Origin: Meandrina meandrites
Lineage: Eukaryota > Cnidaria > Anthozoa > Scleractinia > Meandrinidae
Reading direction: 5' to 3'
Assembly (NCBI GenBank): GCA_963693305.1
Contig: OY855904.1
Location: 17,090,996 to 17,154,995 of the forward strand
DNA length: 64,000 bases
Of this stretch, positions 22,390 through 34,762 are shown piece after piece. Position numbers and translations under genes: made by a program. The notes beneath the pieces are model-generated. The model was not told where the DNA came from. It ran no database searches and saw nothing but the letters and a program-made list of their open reading frames with translations. The stretch's first letter is position 1; each line of letters begins with the position of its first letter.

Positions 22390-23862
22390 CGGGGGTTGAA
22401 GCGGAATAATGAATATTGAATACTGGCTTAAAATTGTAAAGGGATATTGAATATTGGCTCAAAATTGGAAGGAATATTGAATATTCAATTTTTTTAATCA
22501 AGAATATTGAATACCTACAAAGAAAAAATAAGTAAAAACTGATTATCTAGCAAGTCTGTTGTTCCCTTTCTTTTTCTTTTGCTCCTCACCCTCTCTGGAC
22601 ATCCCCAAATGAGAATCGCAGGTGTTCTATATTTTCGATATTTGGCAGGCTTGCCACGCGGACTCTCTCTCCTCCGCAGAGGCCTCTGTTTTTTTTTTTC
22701 GTACGGACTGGGAAATGGGGAGAGGTGAAAAGTAAGCGCGAGCAGCCTGGAAATAGAAACGAAAGCGCGCGGGGGACACTGGGAAGGGAAAAGGAAAAGC
22801 GAGCTCCCGCCTTTTCGCTCTTCCCGTCGTCCCCCGCGCTCCCCTATTTTTCATTTTTTTTTTCGCCCCCTCCACTGAAGGAGCCTCTGCGGAGGAGAGA
22901 GACGCGGACTACTCCCCAAGGGAGATTTTTGCTTGTGACGTCACTTTCAACTTATCAATCGTAAAGTTAAAATGCTAGGCAAAAGTTTTTATTCACGAAG
23001 TTTGAAAGATATAGCTGGGCTAGAAAGCGTTCAGTTACGTTTGTAATTTTCTATACATTTGTCTATATTTTTCCGCAAATTGACGCGGTTCGCGGGAAAA
23101 GGCAAACACTACATTTATCTTTTATCCGTTTCTCACTTATTGGTTTAGAAGTGACTCTGGATAGACAAGTCGTTATGGTTACGCACAGTTGCTGTCTTTT
23201 TAGCGCCCTGTCTTTGTACATGCTTCAAAAGACTACGCTTCGCTTAAAGCGGTTATGATATTTTGTATTTTGTTAGGTGCATATAATTTCGACTTGATTG
23301 CACGGTCGAGTGATGTGTTAAGGAGATAAACACGTTTTCGAACAAGTTTGTACAACGGCCTACAATAGAACTTGTTATAAACATCGTGCAACACTTCATT
23401 GTTTTCAAGATTATATAGACTCATTGGTTGGGCCGCATTGTCGTCATTGTTTTTTTAAATAAAGCTTTTCACTGTCAAAACATGTTGCTTGGCTTAATTT
23501 TTTTTGGCCTACTATTTTGCTAGTCAGCAAATAAAGAAGCCACATGCGTCTTACACTTAAATCAAGGTGAAGGTGTAACTAGAGGGCACCATTAAAAAGC
23601 ATGTAATAGGTGATGAACTAACACCTTCCAGAAGGATAGCAGCAGAACAATGTCCAGTGTCCTGTGCACAACTTGTAAATTGGAATAGAATATTTGAGCG
23701 CTCTCTTTTTGTGGGTCTGAAAATTGTATACCTGGGAACATCAACCTATTTAAAGGAATAATGAATATTGATCTCAAAATGGGCAAAGAATAATGAATAC
23801 TTGTGAAAAATGGGCAGGGAATAACGAATATTTAAAGTGAAAATATTCCGCTTCAACCCCCG
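22390..23862. mobile_element. 1.47-kb inverted-repeat element with a nested insertion
   Basis: The ends CGGGGGTTGAAGCGGAATAA (22390) and the reverse complement of the right end, CGGGGGTTGAAGCGGAATAT (23862), are terminal inverted repeats. Next to both ends lie short arrays built on GGAATATTGAATATTG and AATAATGAATA. The interior contains a second inverted-repeat element (22656-22909) and a short minus-strand ORF (23424-23233) of unknown nature. No transposase was recognised. Confidence 0.72.
22656..22909. mobile_element. Nested GC-rich MITE
   Basis: The left end ACGCGGACTCTCTCTCCTCC, continuing GCAGAGGC, is mirrored at the right end (GCCTCTGCGGAGGAGAGAGA, continuing CGCGG). About 250 bp, inserted inside the larger element at 22390-23862. 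Confidence 0.7.
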
Positions 23863-24308
23863 ACACCTAGCATTTTTGTTTTTCGAGAGGAACAGTATAA
23901 ATCAATACGTTTTCTTAAGTTATTAACAAAGTAAAGAAGTGTTTTGTTGGTTGTTTAAATTCCACAGGTGTGAAAAAATTTCATGCAACTGAGTTTGACA
24001 CAAGTAGAGCAAGCTGAAAACCTGCTGAACAAGCACTCATCCGTATGGCTGATGAATTCTTCTTAATAGTAGAAGCATCAAACAAGTGTCAGAGAATTCT
24101 CAGTGACGTGTCTTTGGGAAAATTAGCCCTTTAAAAATACGATCTGATTTTTTTATTTTGCATTTTGTTATTCCAATATTTTTCAAAACCGTACAAAAAC
24201 AGCGCATGAATACTTGCACGCCCTCGGACTGGAGACATCTTATCCAATTCATGAGCCCACATATTGCAAGATCTTCAGCGGTGTAACACACACGAGTGGT
24301 CATGAAAA

Positions 24309-27300
24309 ATGGCCGAACACAGTACTCGGTGCATTTATAGTTGTTTTGTAGCTTGTTTTGTGCTTTTCCTTTCATTTAGACTTTCTTATGGCGTATTATA
24401 TTCATCAGCCGATCACACAGTTCTTTTAGAAAACGATACAATATCGAATGTAATTCACAATAGCCAAACGGCATGGGTAGTCGAATTTTATTCCAGTTTT
24501 TGTGGACACTGTCACGCATTTGCTCCGACATGGAAAAAGTTGGCAAAAATGACGAAAGGTGAGTGACGACGAGTAAAATATATCCTCAAATAAAAGGTTA
24601 AAATGATGGGAAACGATTCACAAAGATCGAAGGGATAGCAAAGACACAGATAACTGAACGCGATCAATCTGCTCGGATGGATCGTCCTTTGTTTGGATCT
24701 GATATATATTTTTAATGACATCGCAAAGCGATCAGACTAAAAGGGAAGGCAACAGAGATTTCAACGATACTGTTTTGAGAAAGGATTACTCCTAACTAAT
24801 TCCTTTTCTTTGACAAGGAAGGAAATAATTTGCTTTGTATCGGTCAATTCAAAGAATCTAATTTAGTCCACTAACGTCAGGTGCAGTGCCTTGTTCGCCT
24901 TACTTTGTTGTGATGAATTAATAATCAGGAACAGAAAAAAAAGAAATTCAATTCAACACAATTAGAGGCACGGTGTTTTAAAAACGGGATGTTCTTGATC
25001 TTTTTTCGTTAGTAGGGCAAACTAAGGTTTAACGCTGTTCAAAACGAGTATTAAACTGGGCCAAAATACAATATGCGGTATATTGGTTCGCCGTTCTCGC
25101 GGACTGACGAAGTAAGTAAATTATGCCATGTAAAAATAAACTAAAGGGGAGTTTTAATTTACATGGTAATTATACGAGTAAACAGCTGGTTTTGGGAATT
25201 TCATTCGTATGACACTGTATTTTATTCTGGGATTCTATACTTTTGAGTCGCAATTTTCCTATTTTTAAATTCATTTGAGAGGATGTTTTTGGAGTCCTGT
25301 TTTTAATTAAAACCAAATAATTTCACACGGAGGAACTTCAAGTGGCTATGGTTTTACTTATGCTATTCCTCTTGACTGTAGGCAATTTATATGCTCTTTG
25401 TCCAAATGCGAATTTTATGGTTTATAAGAAGCAATATTTATTTCTAAGTAAAGTTTGTTTTTTTGTGTTGAAAAGTAGAGAGGCTGTGAACAGTCTAGGA
25501 TATCAGAAGTTCTTATTTTCTCCTGTTTTTCAACCTGCCTCCTATTTTCTTAGGGCCTCTTCATATGAGCCCGGTTGACGGGGCTGTCCCGGTTTCCGAG
25601 ATCTCGACTCACTCCTATTTCCTTTGTAAAAATTTTGATGTGCTCATACATGTATGAGAAGGCGGGCCAGCCCAGTTACCGAGATCTCGGTTTTCAGAAC
25701 CGAGATCTCGGTAACCGGGATGAAAATTTTCCCATATGAACACTTCAGTGCGGCTAGCGGGACAAAACTTTTTTGACAAATTAGCTTTTCTTTGGCAACA
25801 GGGCAGCTAAAATGATAGAAATTTTGCCTTGTATGCATTTCTACTTCAAAAGTATTCGAATTAGCTTTATTGGTAAAGTTACAAGAGTCGACAAAGTTAT
25901 GATAGTCGTGAACAATACAAGTTTACGTGGTGCCATTTTGGTTTTGTTTCTTGAATTTTGCCCCGGTTACTGGGCTGAAATTCCCATAAGAACAGACGAC
26001 AAAATTCATCCCAGTTACCGGGCTCATATGAAGAGGCCCTTAATAAGAAATTCTTTTTTTTTCCTTTTTTATAGGGTCTTTAACTTAGTGCAAGGAAACA
26101 TTTTGAAATATTTGAGAAAAAAAATTATCATAAAAGTGATAAACTCAGCGATTTTTTTTAAATTGAACTGTACCAATGTAGAACCCTTCCCATTTTACAT
26201 ATCTTATACACATGTTTATTGACATTTGTGGGGCACATGTTCACCTAGTCAGTGTATTGGACTCCAGATTCAATAGTATGGAGTATTCAAATGCTGGTCG
26301 GATTACTGTGTTATGTTTTTGGGCTGGACACTTTGCTCTCACTGACAGTGTGTCTCTCTACCCAGGGCTGGGTTGTTCGAAAGCTGATTAACACTAACCC
26401 AGGATTAAAAGTTAATCAACAGTTCAATTTCTCTTGTATAAAAGAATTTTTATCGCCAATGTTTTGTGAAGTTTGAGATTAGCAGATAACCTCACTGAAA
26501 AGTTAAAATACTGAAATCAAAATTCACGCTAATCCTGGATTAGCTAAATCATGCTTTAAACAACCTGGTCCAGGAGTATAAATGGGTACCAGCAAGTTGT
26601 CAGTAAAACCTGACAAAAATGCTGTGGGATTCCAGTGATGGACTAGTATTCGATCCAAGAGGAATACTTCTAGTCACTTTATGCTATGGAAAGCAGAGTT
26701 ATGCTATGACCTGATAAACCACCTAAGCTTGTAAAAAGACTCGAACCTGTGCTGTCACAGCATTGAAAACTATAAGCTTGGCTTCATTTCACTAGTTCCA
26801 CTCCTAGATCCCCCACAACGATACCAGAGAGGTATTGATTCCTTTTTGAGTTTCAAATATTGCAAATGGTGAGAAATATTGAGAACAGAATTATTTAGAA
26901 AATCAAGAAAGCAGATATTTGAAATGAGAACTGTGAGGTTCTTCAAGGAATTTTTTCTTCTTAAATGTGACATGCTAACGACCTTTACTTAGTGACTGAT
27001 CTTGGACCTGAAGGAATCCCCTGATGGAAACCTTTTGTTTCTCTGAACAATGAAACAGTATTTTTGTGAAGTTTTCGCTCATTTAAAAATGTGGGGCTCA
27101 TTATAACTTTCAATTTTCTGTCTCAGATTGGAGGCACCTTATACATGTTGCTGCTATTGATTGTGCAGAGGAGCGTAACCTTGCCACATGCGTGCATTAC
27201 CAAATACAAGGATATCCATCTGTAAAAGTGAGTGTGACTTGATGGTTCTGCTAGGCTGTTACTTTTACCTTATAGATATCAGCCCTTTGTACGATCTCAT

Positions 27301-30300
27301 AGCTAATATATAATATATATTAATTTTTTTTTTCATAAAATAAATAATTAAGTTTTATATTTTCAGTTAGAGTGATTTTATTTAACCCGTGAAATAATAT
27401 TTTGACTAACAATTAGTGCAATATAGTCAAACTATAATAGATTAAACAATGGAAAATTTAGTGTCTAATAGTATCTGAAAGTGTGATAACTATTTCACAG
27501 GCTTAGCAAAATCACTCTTTCTAGTCTTATAGAGGAAAATGGCAATCATTTTTACCTGGTCTAATGTAAACACAGGTGAAGAAGAATTTAAGAAGTCTGT
27601 GTGAACCTTACATGGTGCTTTCTTCAGTGTTTGCGTCAGGCTTTATCAGGAAGTGCCAATTGTTCTTTTTCTTAAACCATAAACTAGAGCCAACAAAATG
27701 TAATGATACATACTGTAATGATACCTATGCAAAATACCTACACAGCGACAACCATGTATTATACACCATGTATTGAAACAGTGGTGCCTTTTCCAGCTTG
27801 AAAATATGTGCTAGCTGTATGGGCCTGGTTGTTCAAAGGTTTGATAATGCCATCCACTGGATAAAATGTAAGTGTTGACAAAATGAACTGTGCTATCCAG
27901 TATCCAACGGTGGATAGCATTATCCAACCTTTGGACAACTGGGGCCTGATAGAGTCCCTTTAGTCCTCTGATAAAAAAATCCTTAGATCCCTGCAACAAT
28001 AAAATACAAATAAAATACAATTAATACAATATTGGTACACATTTTAGCTTGTTTATTTCATAGGCTGCTAACACCTTAACTTGTAATCATGTGATCATGT
28101 GATTGTTTGCCAAGTGTACAGTCTAATCACTCCTTGTTTTTCTTTCTTGAACAGTTTTTTAATGCATCAGCTTCCACATCTAATCTAGGAGAAATATATC
28201 AAGGTATATTTGCTCCATGGAAAAGTAATTTCTATATAATTTGTAGATTTTTTATTATTGATCTGTGACCTCTAGGTTTCTATTGCCAACAATTTTATGT
28301 GCTGATAGTTGACAAGGGGCAAACCTCAAGTCAGCTATCAAAGTTGATAGAACCCAAGGGCAAACATTCTAGTGAACAGGGTTCATGCTACTCCTTGAAG
28401 TGCTTGAAAAGCCCTGAAATTTAATTTTATATTTCAAGGGTGCTTAAAAAACCCTTGAGTAGCCTGCGAGCAGGCTCCCAAAGAAATTGGAAAGTGAAGC
28501 GAACTGAGAAGGGCCGCCTTTTTCCCCTCCCCCACCCCCACCTTTCTCTTGCTGCTTTCTTTTCGCCCCATCCTCGACCGGAGAGCCTGTTCACAGGCTA
28601 CCCTTGAGAAGAAAAGTTTTTGCTGAAAGTGCTTGAAAATAATGAAAACTCCTTGAATTTTTGTGCAGATGGGAAATAATATAGGAATGTATCAAAGTAA
28701 TTCAAGGGTTGAGCACAAATTTCGAAATTGTGGACAGATTGCATGCTGGGTGGAACTCTGTGTCGTGCACATAGTAGTCTGGGATCAGTTTTTCCACCAT
28801 GTGATCCGTTAGAAGCCATCTTGAATGTCTTGTAGTCACGGTTTGTGAGGACTGATGAAAACATTTCAAAACATAGTGTAAGACAAAATAAACATTCTTT
28901 GAATACTCCTTGTCCACAAACCAGCACAGACTATGAGTTAGACTACCCTTGGGCAGCCTATCAGATTGCAAGTTTGCCTAATAGTCAGTCTCTGGATTAT
29001 GCTAATTATTTATAGTTGGTGGCTGTGTAGCCAATCAGATTGCAAGGTTGCCAATAGCTAACCACTGGATTATGTAATACCTTTAAAAATGAAAATGTGA
29101 TCATAAACTCACGGGGCAGTTGAAATGTGGAACTTCATGTCAGAGGGACTGAATATCAATTATGTTTATATCCAATGTCATTGACTCAAATAGGAGAAAA
29201 GACTCTTCTAAATCTTCTCCATGAAATGGTTAAGGTAGCCGAACTGCAGAAAACTCTTGGCCTTGTTCGTTCAGATGTGGACTTAATACCCATAGGGTAA
29301 GTGGGTTGGCTGTCTGTGTTTTAATTATTTTATTATCTGCAAGTGGAAGTAATCTTTGTGGTTCTTTCCTTGGCTGTAAGTACTTCTTACAGTATCTAAG
29401 CATTGACTGATATTACCACTATTTTTTATTTTCTCTGTTTACAGGGATGGATTTGTAACCAATTTTCTGGAAGGCAGAACATCATATGATGAGCTAGCAT
29501 TGATTTTTGAGGTACCAACTTCTTATATTGGCCGTGAGGTGAGTTTAAGTGGTGAAACTGATAACTTGAGACATGATTTGTTTCTGCTAATGTGCAGTTC
29601 CAGAAAAAATCCATACCCACCCCATGGGGGTGTGGGCTCTCAAAAGCCAAAATTTTAACAGGAAAGTATGGGGCTTAACTGGAATTTCCAGAGGGGTAGG
29701 GAGGATTCAAACCAAAAAACCTTTCGTGGGAGGGGTATGGATATTTTCTGGAACAACACAATCTAGAACAATGTTACTAACCATAGCATGATCATGTTAT
29801 TTTTTTTGGGGGGGGGGGTGGGGGGGGAGAAGGATTTTTTAGGGGGGAGGGAGGAGAAGAAGGCTTATTAAGAAATCATCCTACCACTAAGAAAAGAAAA
29901 GTACATCAAATAGAACAGAGAGCTACTGCATTAATTAATAGCAATTGTATTATTATTACTGGTAATACCATTTTCTTGCAGCATGAGGCCTTTGATTTGA
30001 GATTAATTTTATGCAATCACATGCGTCCCAAGCTTACGTTGAGAGAATTAATCCTAATTAAATAGTAGCCAGAAATATTGGAAATTGCTTAAATAAAAAT
30101 GGATTTTTTTCACTACGATTGCCTTCTTTGATGTGTCTTTCCTTGTTTCATGGATTTTTGACAATATTTAACTGATTTATTTGTGCAATAAATTATGTCT
30201 GATATATGTTATTAATTCTCTCATCATGAGCTTGGGATGCCTGTGATGCAACCTCTGCATTAAAATGCTAATGTACAAATTTGTAGTAAATTACAGATTT

Positions 30301-32378
30301 ATGATCTAGCTTAGTAGCAGACTCTCTTGTCTGGGGTTCAGATGAGCAGTGAAGCCACAAGTCGTTCCCTGGTGACAAAGGCAGGCTTTTAACCACTTGT
30401 TTGAAACCCCAAGAGAGCCTGCTTGTGATTTTTACCAATAATTATGAGCTCAAGATTTTTACCATAACGTGAAAGTTGATGAGGCCAAAGTCGAATATTA
30501 AATCTAATTGTTTTAGTAGAATTTTAACTCATTCTCCTTCAAATATTGATTTCTGGTTACATGTTGTTAATTTAATCTCTACATATGAACTATGGTAATA
30601 TTGAACTTTACGCTTTAGCAACTGAATTGACATTTAAAACATTCAGCTGTGTATGCATGCTCATCAGGTCTTTTGAAATTTGCTTAACAGTGGATGTCCT
30701 TCTTTTAGTCATTAATATCAAGTGATATTTCCAAACCTCTTCTGTCTGAAACTTCAGAGAAATGAAAAAATTATGCTATTCTATAGGCCACCTACAACCA
30801 CTGCACACCAATGGCCAATAGTGTGTGAGAGCTCAGCCAATCAGATTGCAGCATTTGCATTAGTACACTTATTAGATTCTACAAATTAAAAGTTGATGTA
30901 GACGATAACAATGCTATTTCATTTTTCAGGTTATATTAGACATGATGAAATGCCCTCGTTTGGGAGTCAGAAGAGTCTTGAATCAAAATGTGAGTAGCAG
31001 TTGCCTATCAGATGGTTTTGTTTGTGTTTCCTTATTCAAGCTGTTAGAGCAGTTTTCAGTTGAGTGCATAAAACAAAAAGTAAAGTAATCATCCTAGCTA
31101 ATCACGAAAGACACAATACAGTGAACTCATCAAATCTCAGAGTAATTACATGTAGCCAACACGACGTGGGGGAAAACATGCATGAGTGAGCCAAACCTGG
31201 TTTTGGATTAACAGTATTTTTGATTGGATTAGCAATTGGCATGATTTTTTTAAACCAATCACGAAGTATAGCAATGCAAAACCAAAGAAAATGCTAATTA
31301 TTTTCGATACTCGAGAGAAAACAGCTCTGTCAAGAAACCAAGTTATTTGTTTGACAACTGCCGAGGAGTTTATCATTTTTACTCTTGTTTCACAGAAATT
31401 TTTGGTTGAAAAATATTCAGTAAAAAAGTTTCCATCTGTCATCGTTATCCACCGAAGAGGCACATTTCAAGAACTTTCACAGTAAGTTAATATTTGCTTG
31501 AATGTGATATTACAGTTGTTATTACCACAGTGGTGAGAGTGCTATATATAAGTGGACTTGTAATGTAGAATCCCAAGGTTTGACCCCCCTCCGCACACAC
31601 TGGCATACCAGGGACGATAAATCGATGATCAGTGGCAACAACAATGGCAACAATGACTAATTTGATAGCCATGGGTTCAATTCCCATCAGTGACTCAGAT
31701 TTTTCTTTGTCCCACGCTCATTACATGCTAAATATTTCATCTTTCACATTTCATTTTCCAAACCTACAATTTACCATCTCTCTTTATTTATCATCATACA
31801 GGATGCTATCAACACTGCTGATCGTAGCAGTATGCAGGAAGCATGCCACATATGAACCTAATAAAATGCCCTTGCTCATCATGAGTTCTCATAGCTCAGT
31901 GGATAGCATACCCGCCCCGATGTTTGGGGGGTCATGGGTTCAATCCCCGTCGGGGACTCAGAATTTTCTTTGTCCCACACTCGTGACATGCTGAATATTT
32001 CATCTTTCACATTTCATTCTCTGAGCTTAAAATTTGCCATCCTTCTTTATTTATCAGAGGTACTTGACTTTACCCTTTTTACTCTATCCTGAAATAATCC
32101 TGTCCTTTGGAGGTTGAGATACAGTCTGCTGGTGAAATAGAAAACAAATACTTACTGTATGGATTTGTAAATTCTTTATCAGTGATGAAAAGACCCATGC
32201 TAGTTTCAAGAGAGCTCTAGAAGAACATTGTGTTGGAGCCAGGCCTCTTATACAACTTCCTGAGGTAGCTGAAGCTATGAAACTGTACAAGAGGCTGCAT
32301 GGGGAAGAGGACAAGAGAAAGCAAGAAGCTGGAAGCAGGTAGGAATCGGTGTTATTACTTAGCATTGACTGATTAGCT

Positions 32379-32443
<65 letters not shown>

Positions 32444-33104
32444 ACAGTCAGTCAGTCAGTCAGTCAGTCAGTCTGTCTAGTCAGTCAGTCAGTCAGTCAG
32501 TCAGTCAGTCAGTCAGTCAGTCAGTCAGTCAGTCAGTCTCTTTGAAGTTTAGTCATTTAATTCTTACAGTGGGAATACAAGAACTATGAGCAATTTATAA
32601 TACTTTGAAAGAGAAAGTAGTTAAATAAAGTTAATTATAAACAAAAAATAGCCTTTTTGCTCCATCACAGCCCATTTGTTTACAGTTTCTTCAGTTCAAG
32701 CTGTCATTTGATGTTTTTCTGCCGAAATTTACATGTCCAAGATAAATTCAAGTGTTTAAAGTTTCCTGATTCACACTATAAGACATTTTATACTTACAAT
32801 TTGCCATTTTACTGTTTCCCTGCTGCTTCAAAACAGCTCTGAGGTGTATATGCAAGACTTAGAAAGTGGTTTATCCTTCATGCTCAACAATGAAGTGGGG
32901 AGCAAGCTGATGATTCAAGGCTCAGAGTACTTGGCACTCAGAAACTTCATAGGGATGCTGGCAAAGGTAAAAAAACCTTCAGTGTAGACATACAATGTAA
33001 GATTATATAATTACCTTGTTGGTCCAAATCAAAATTGTTGCCTTTTTTGGAGTCAGTTAATTTGGTACATGAACAAGTGAAAATAACCTTTTGTAAGAAT
33101 GATG

Positions 33105-33175
<71 letters not shown>

Positions 33176-34712
33176 TTTAATAATAATAATTTTTTTGTTT
33201 TAAATTTTTTTTCTTAATAATAATAAGTAATCTTTATTGACAACATCTGTGATAATTCTCTGTGGCGCAAAACTATTTACAATTAACGGTTCTATAATAC
33301 AGTCGTTAAGTGAAAACAAAATATGTTGTATGGAAATATAAGAAAGCGATCACTATCAATAATAGTAATAGTAATAATAAGAATAAGAATAACAATATTT
33401 ATTTAATAATATAACAAATTCAACTTATCCTTGTTATATTGCTGAGAAATATAACCGTTCAGCTCTGATGAGGAGCTGAAACTTAATTAACTCTTGAATG
33501 TACTTAATAAAGAACTGTTAAATTAGAAGCTCATGACATGGAACAGTGCTTAATCATTTGATCCATAGAGCAGTGTAAACAATTTTTTTCCTGTTCACTA
33601 TGTATTGCTCATAAGAATGGTTTAAAATCAGCTTTGGTGACAGGACTGAGTGCGAGGTGCAGTGGCCTAGAGGCTGGGCCAAACAGGGATGTGCATCCCT
33701 GAGATTTGATAAATATCAGGCATTTTGCAAGCAAAAACTGTAACAAGTCTGTCACAGGTCAAGACTCTCAAGAAAATCTGAGCAAGTTCAAGTGAGAGTA
33801 GCCACGAGTTGGTGAGAGTCCATGACAGCAAATAACAGTCAAAGTCAATAGTCCATAACAGTCAAATAACAGAAGGAGTTTGAAATGTGTGGCTCCAGAA
33901 AATATCCATACTCCCCCCACAGAAGGGATTGGAAATTCCAGGGTGGAGGGGGGGGGGTCTTCTTAAAGCAATGTACAAAGCTAACTCGGAATTTCTGTGG
34001 GGGGGGGGGGGGGGTCATAAGGCAAATCCCTTCTGTGGGAGGGTATGGATATTTTCTGGAACCACACAATCTCAGCTAAGAAGAGTAAATTTGCCCGACT
34101 TTCTACCAGGGAGAAGGTGTTTTTCTTTAAGATCTAACTTTTATTTGTTGAACATTTTTTCTAGTGCTTCCCAGGAAGGCCCTCACTTGGCCAGGTTTTA
34201 AACAATTTACATGCCAGGTTACCTCTAACGCGAACACACATATTCAGAAAGGAATATATGCAATATGTTGAGCGATCCCAGGTACGTTCTTTAGTTTTTG
34301 GGCTTTGTTTTACCTCTCTTGGGCTGACCTTAGCGCCTGTGGAGAATTTTGGCATGAATTGTGTTAAATCCCACTGGTTAGCACGGGTTCTTGTTGCTCC
34401 ATGCTCGATCACGCACAATCCACAAGGGAAACAAAGACAGAATGCTTGCAATTTAAATGTCAGAATACCTTAATGTGCGAGCAGTCTTCTTAATTATATT
34501 TGTGGTCCATGGTATACGTGCTCACTTACCATGGCCTGTAAACCAATCAAAACTTAGGAATTGCAATATACCATGGCTAGTTTTTAATAATTTTCGTTTT
34601 CCAATTCGTTCTCTGGCACATGCTCATACAATGTATTTGCTCGCTGGAATTACGCCACATTTCCTGCTAAACCCAATGGACTGCCTGGAAAACATTATCA
34701 TGTTTCGTATTG

Positions 34713-34762
<50 letters not shown>

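Noticed and set aside
31885..31958. Functional tRNA gene
   Set aside because: The head folds partly like a tRNA, but U33 is missing, the D arm is poor, and the sequence continues into a SINE body also present in the neighbouring copy.
32381..32538. CRISPR-like regular repeat
   Set aside because: Unit size is 4 bp without spacers; it is a microsatellite in an intron of a eukaryotic gene.
33035..33217. ORF with poly-asparagine
   Set aside because: Translation of an AAT microsatellite in an intron.
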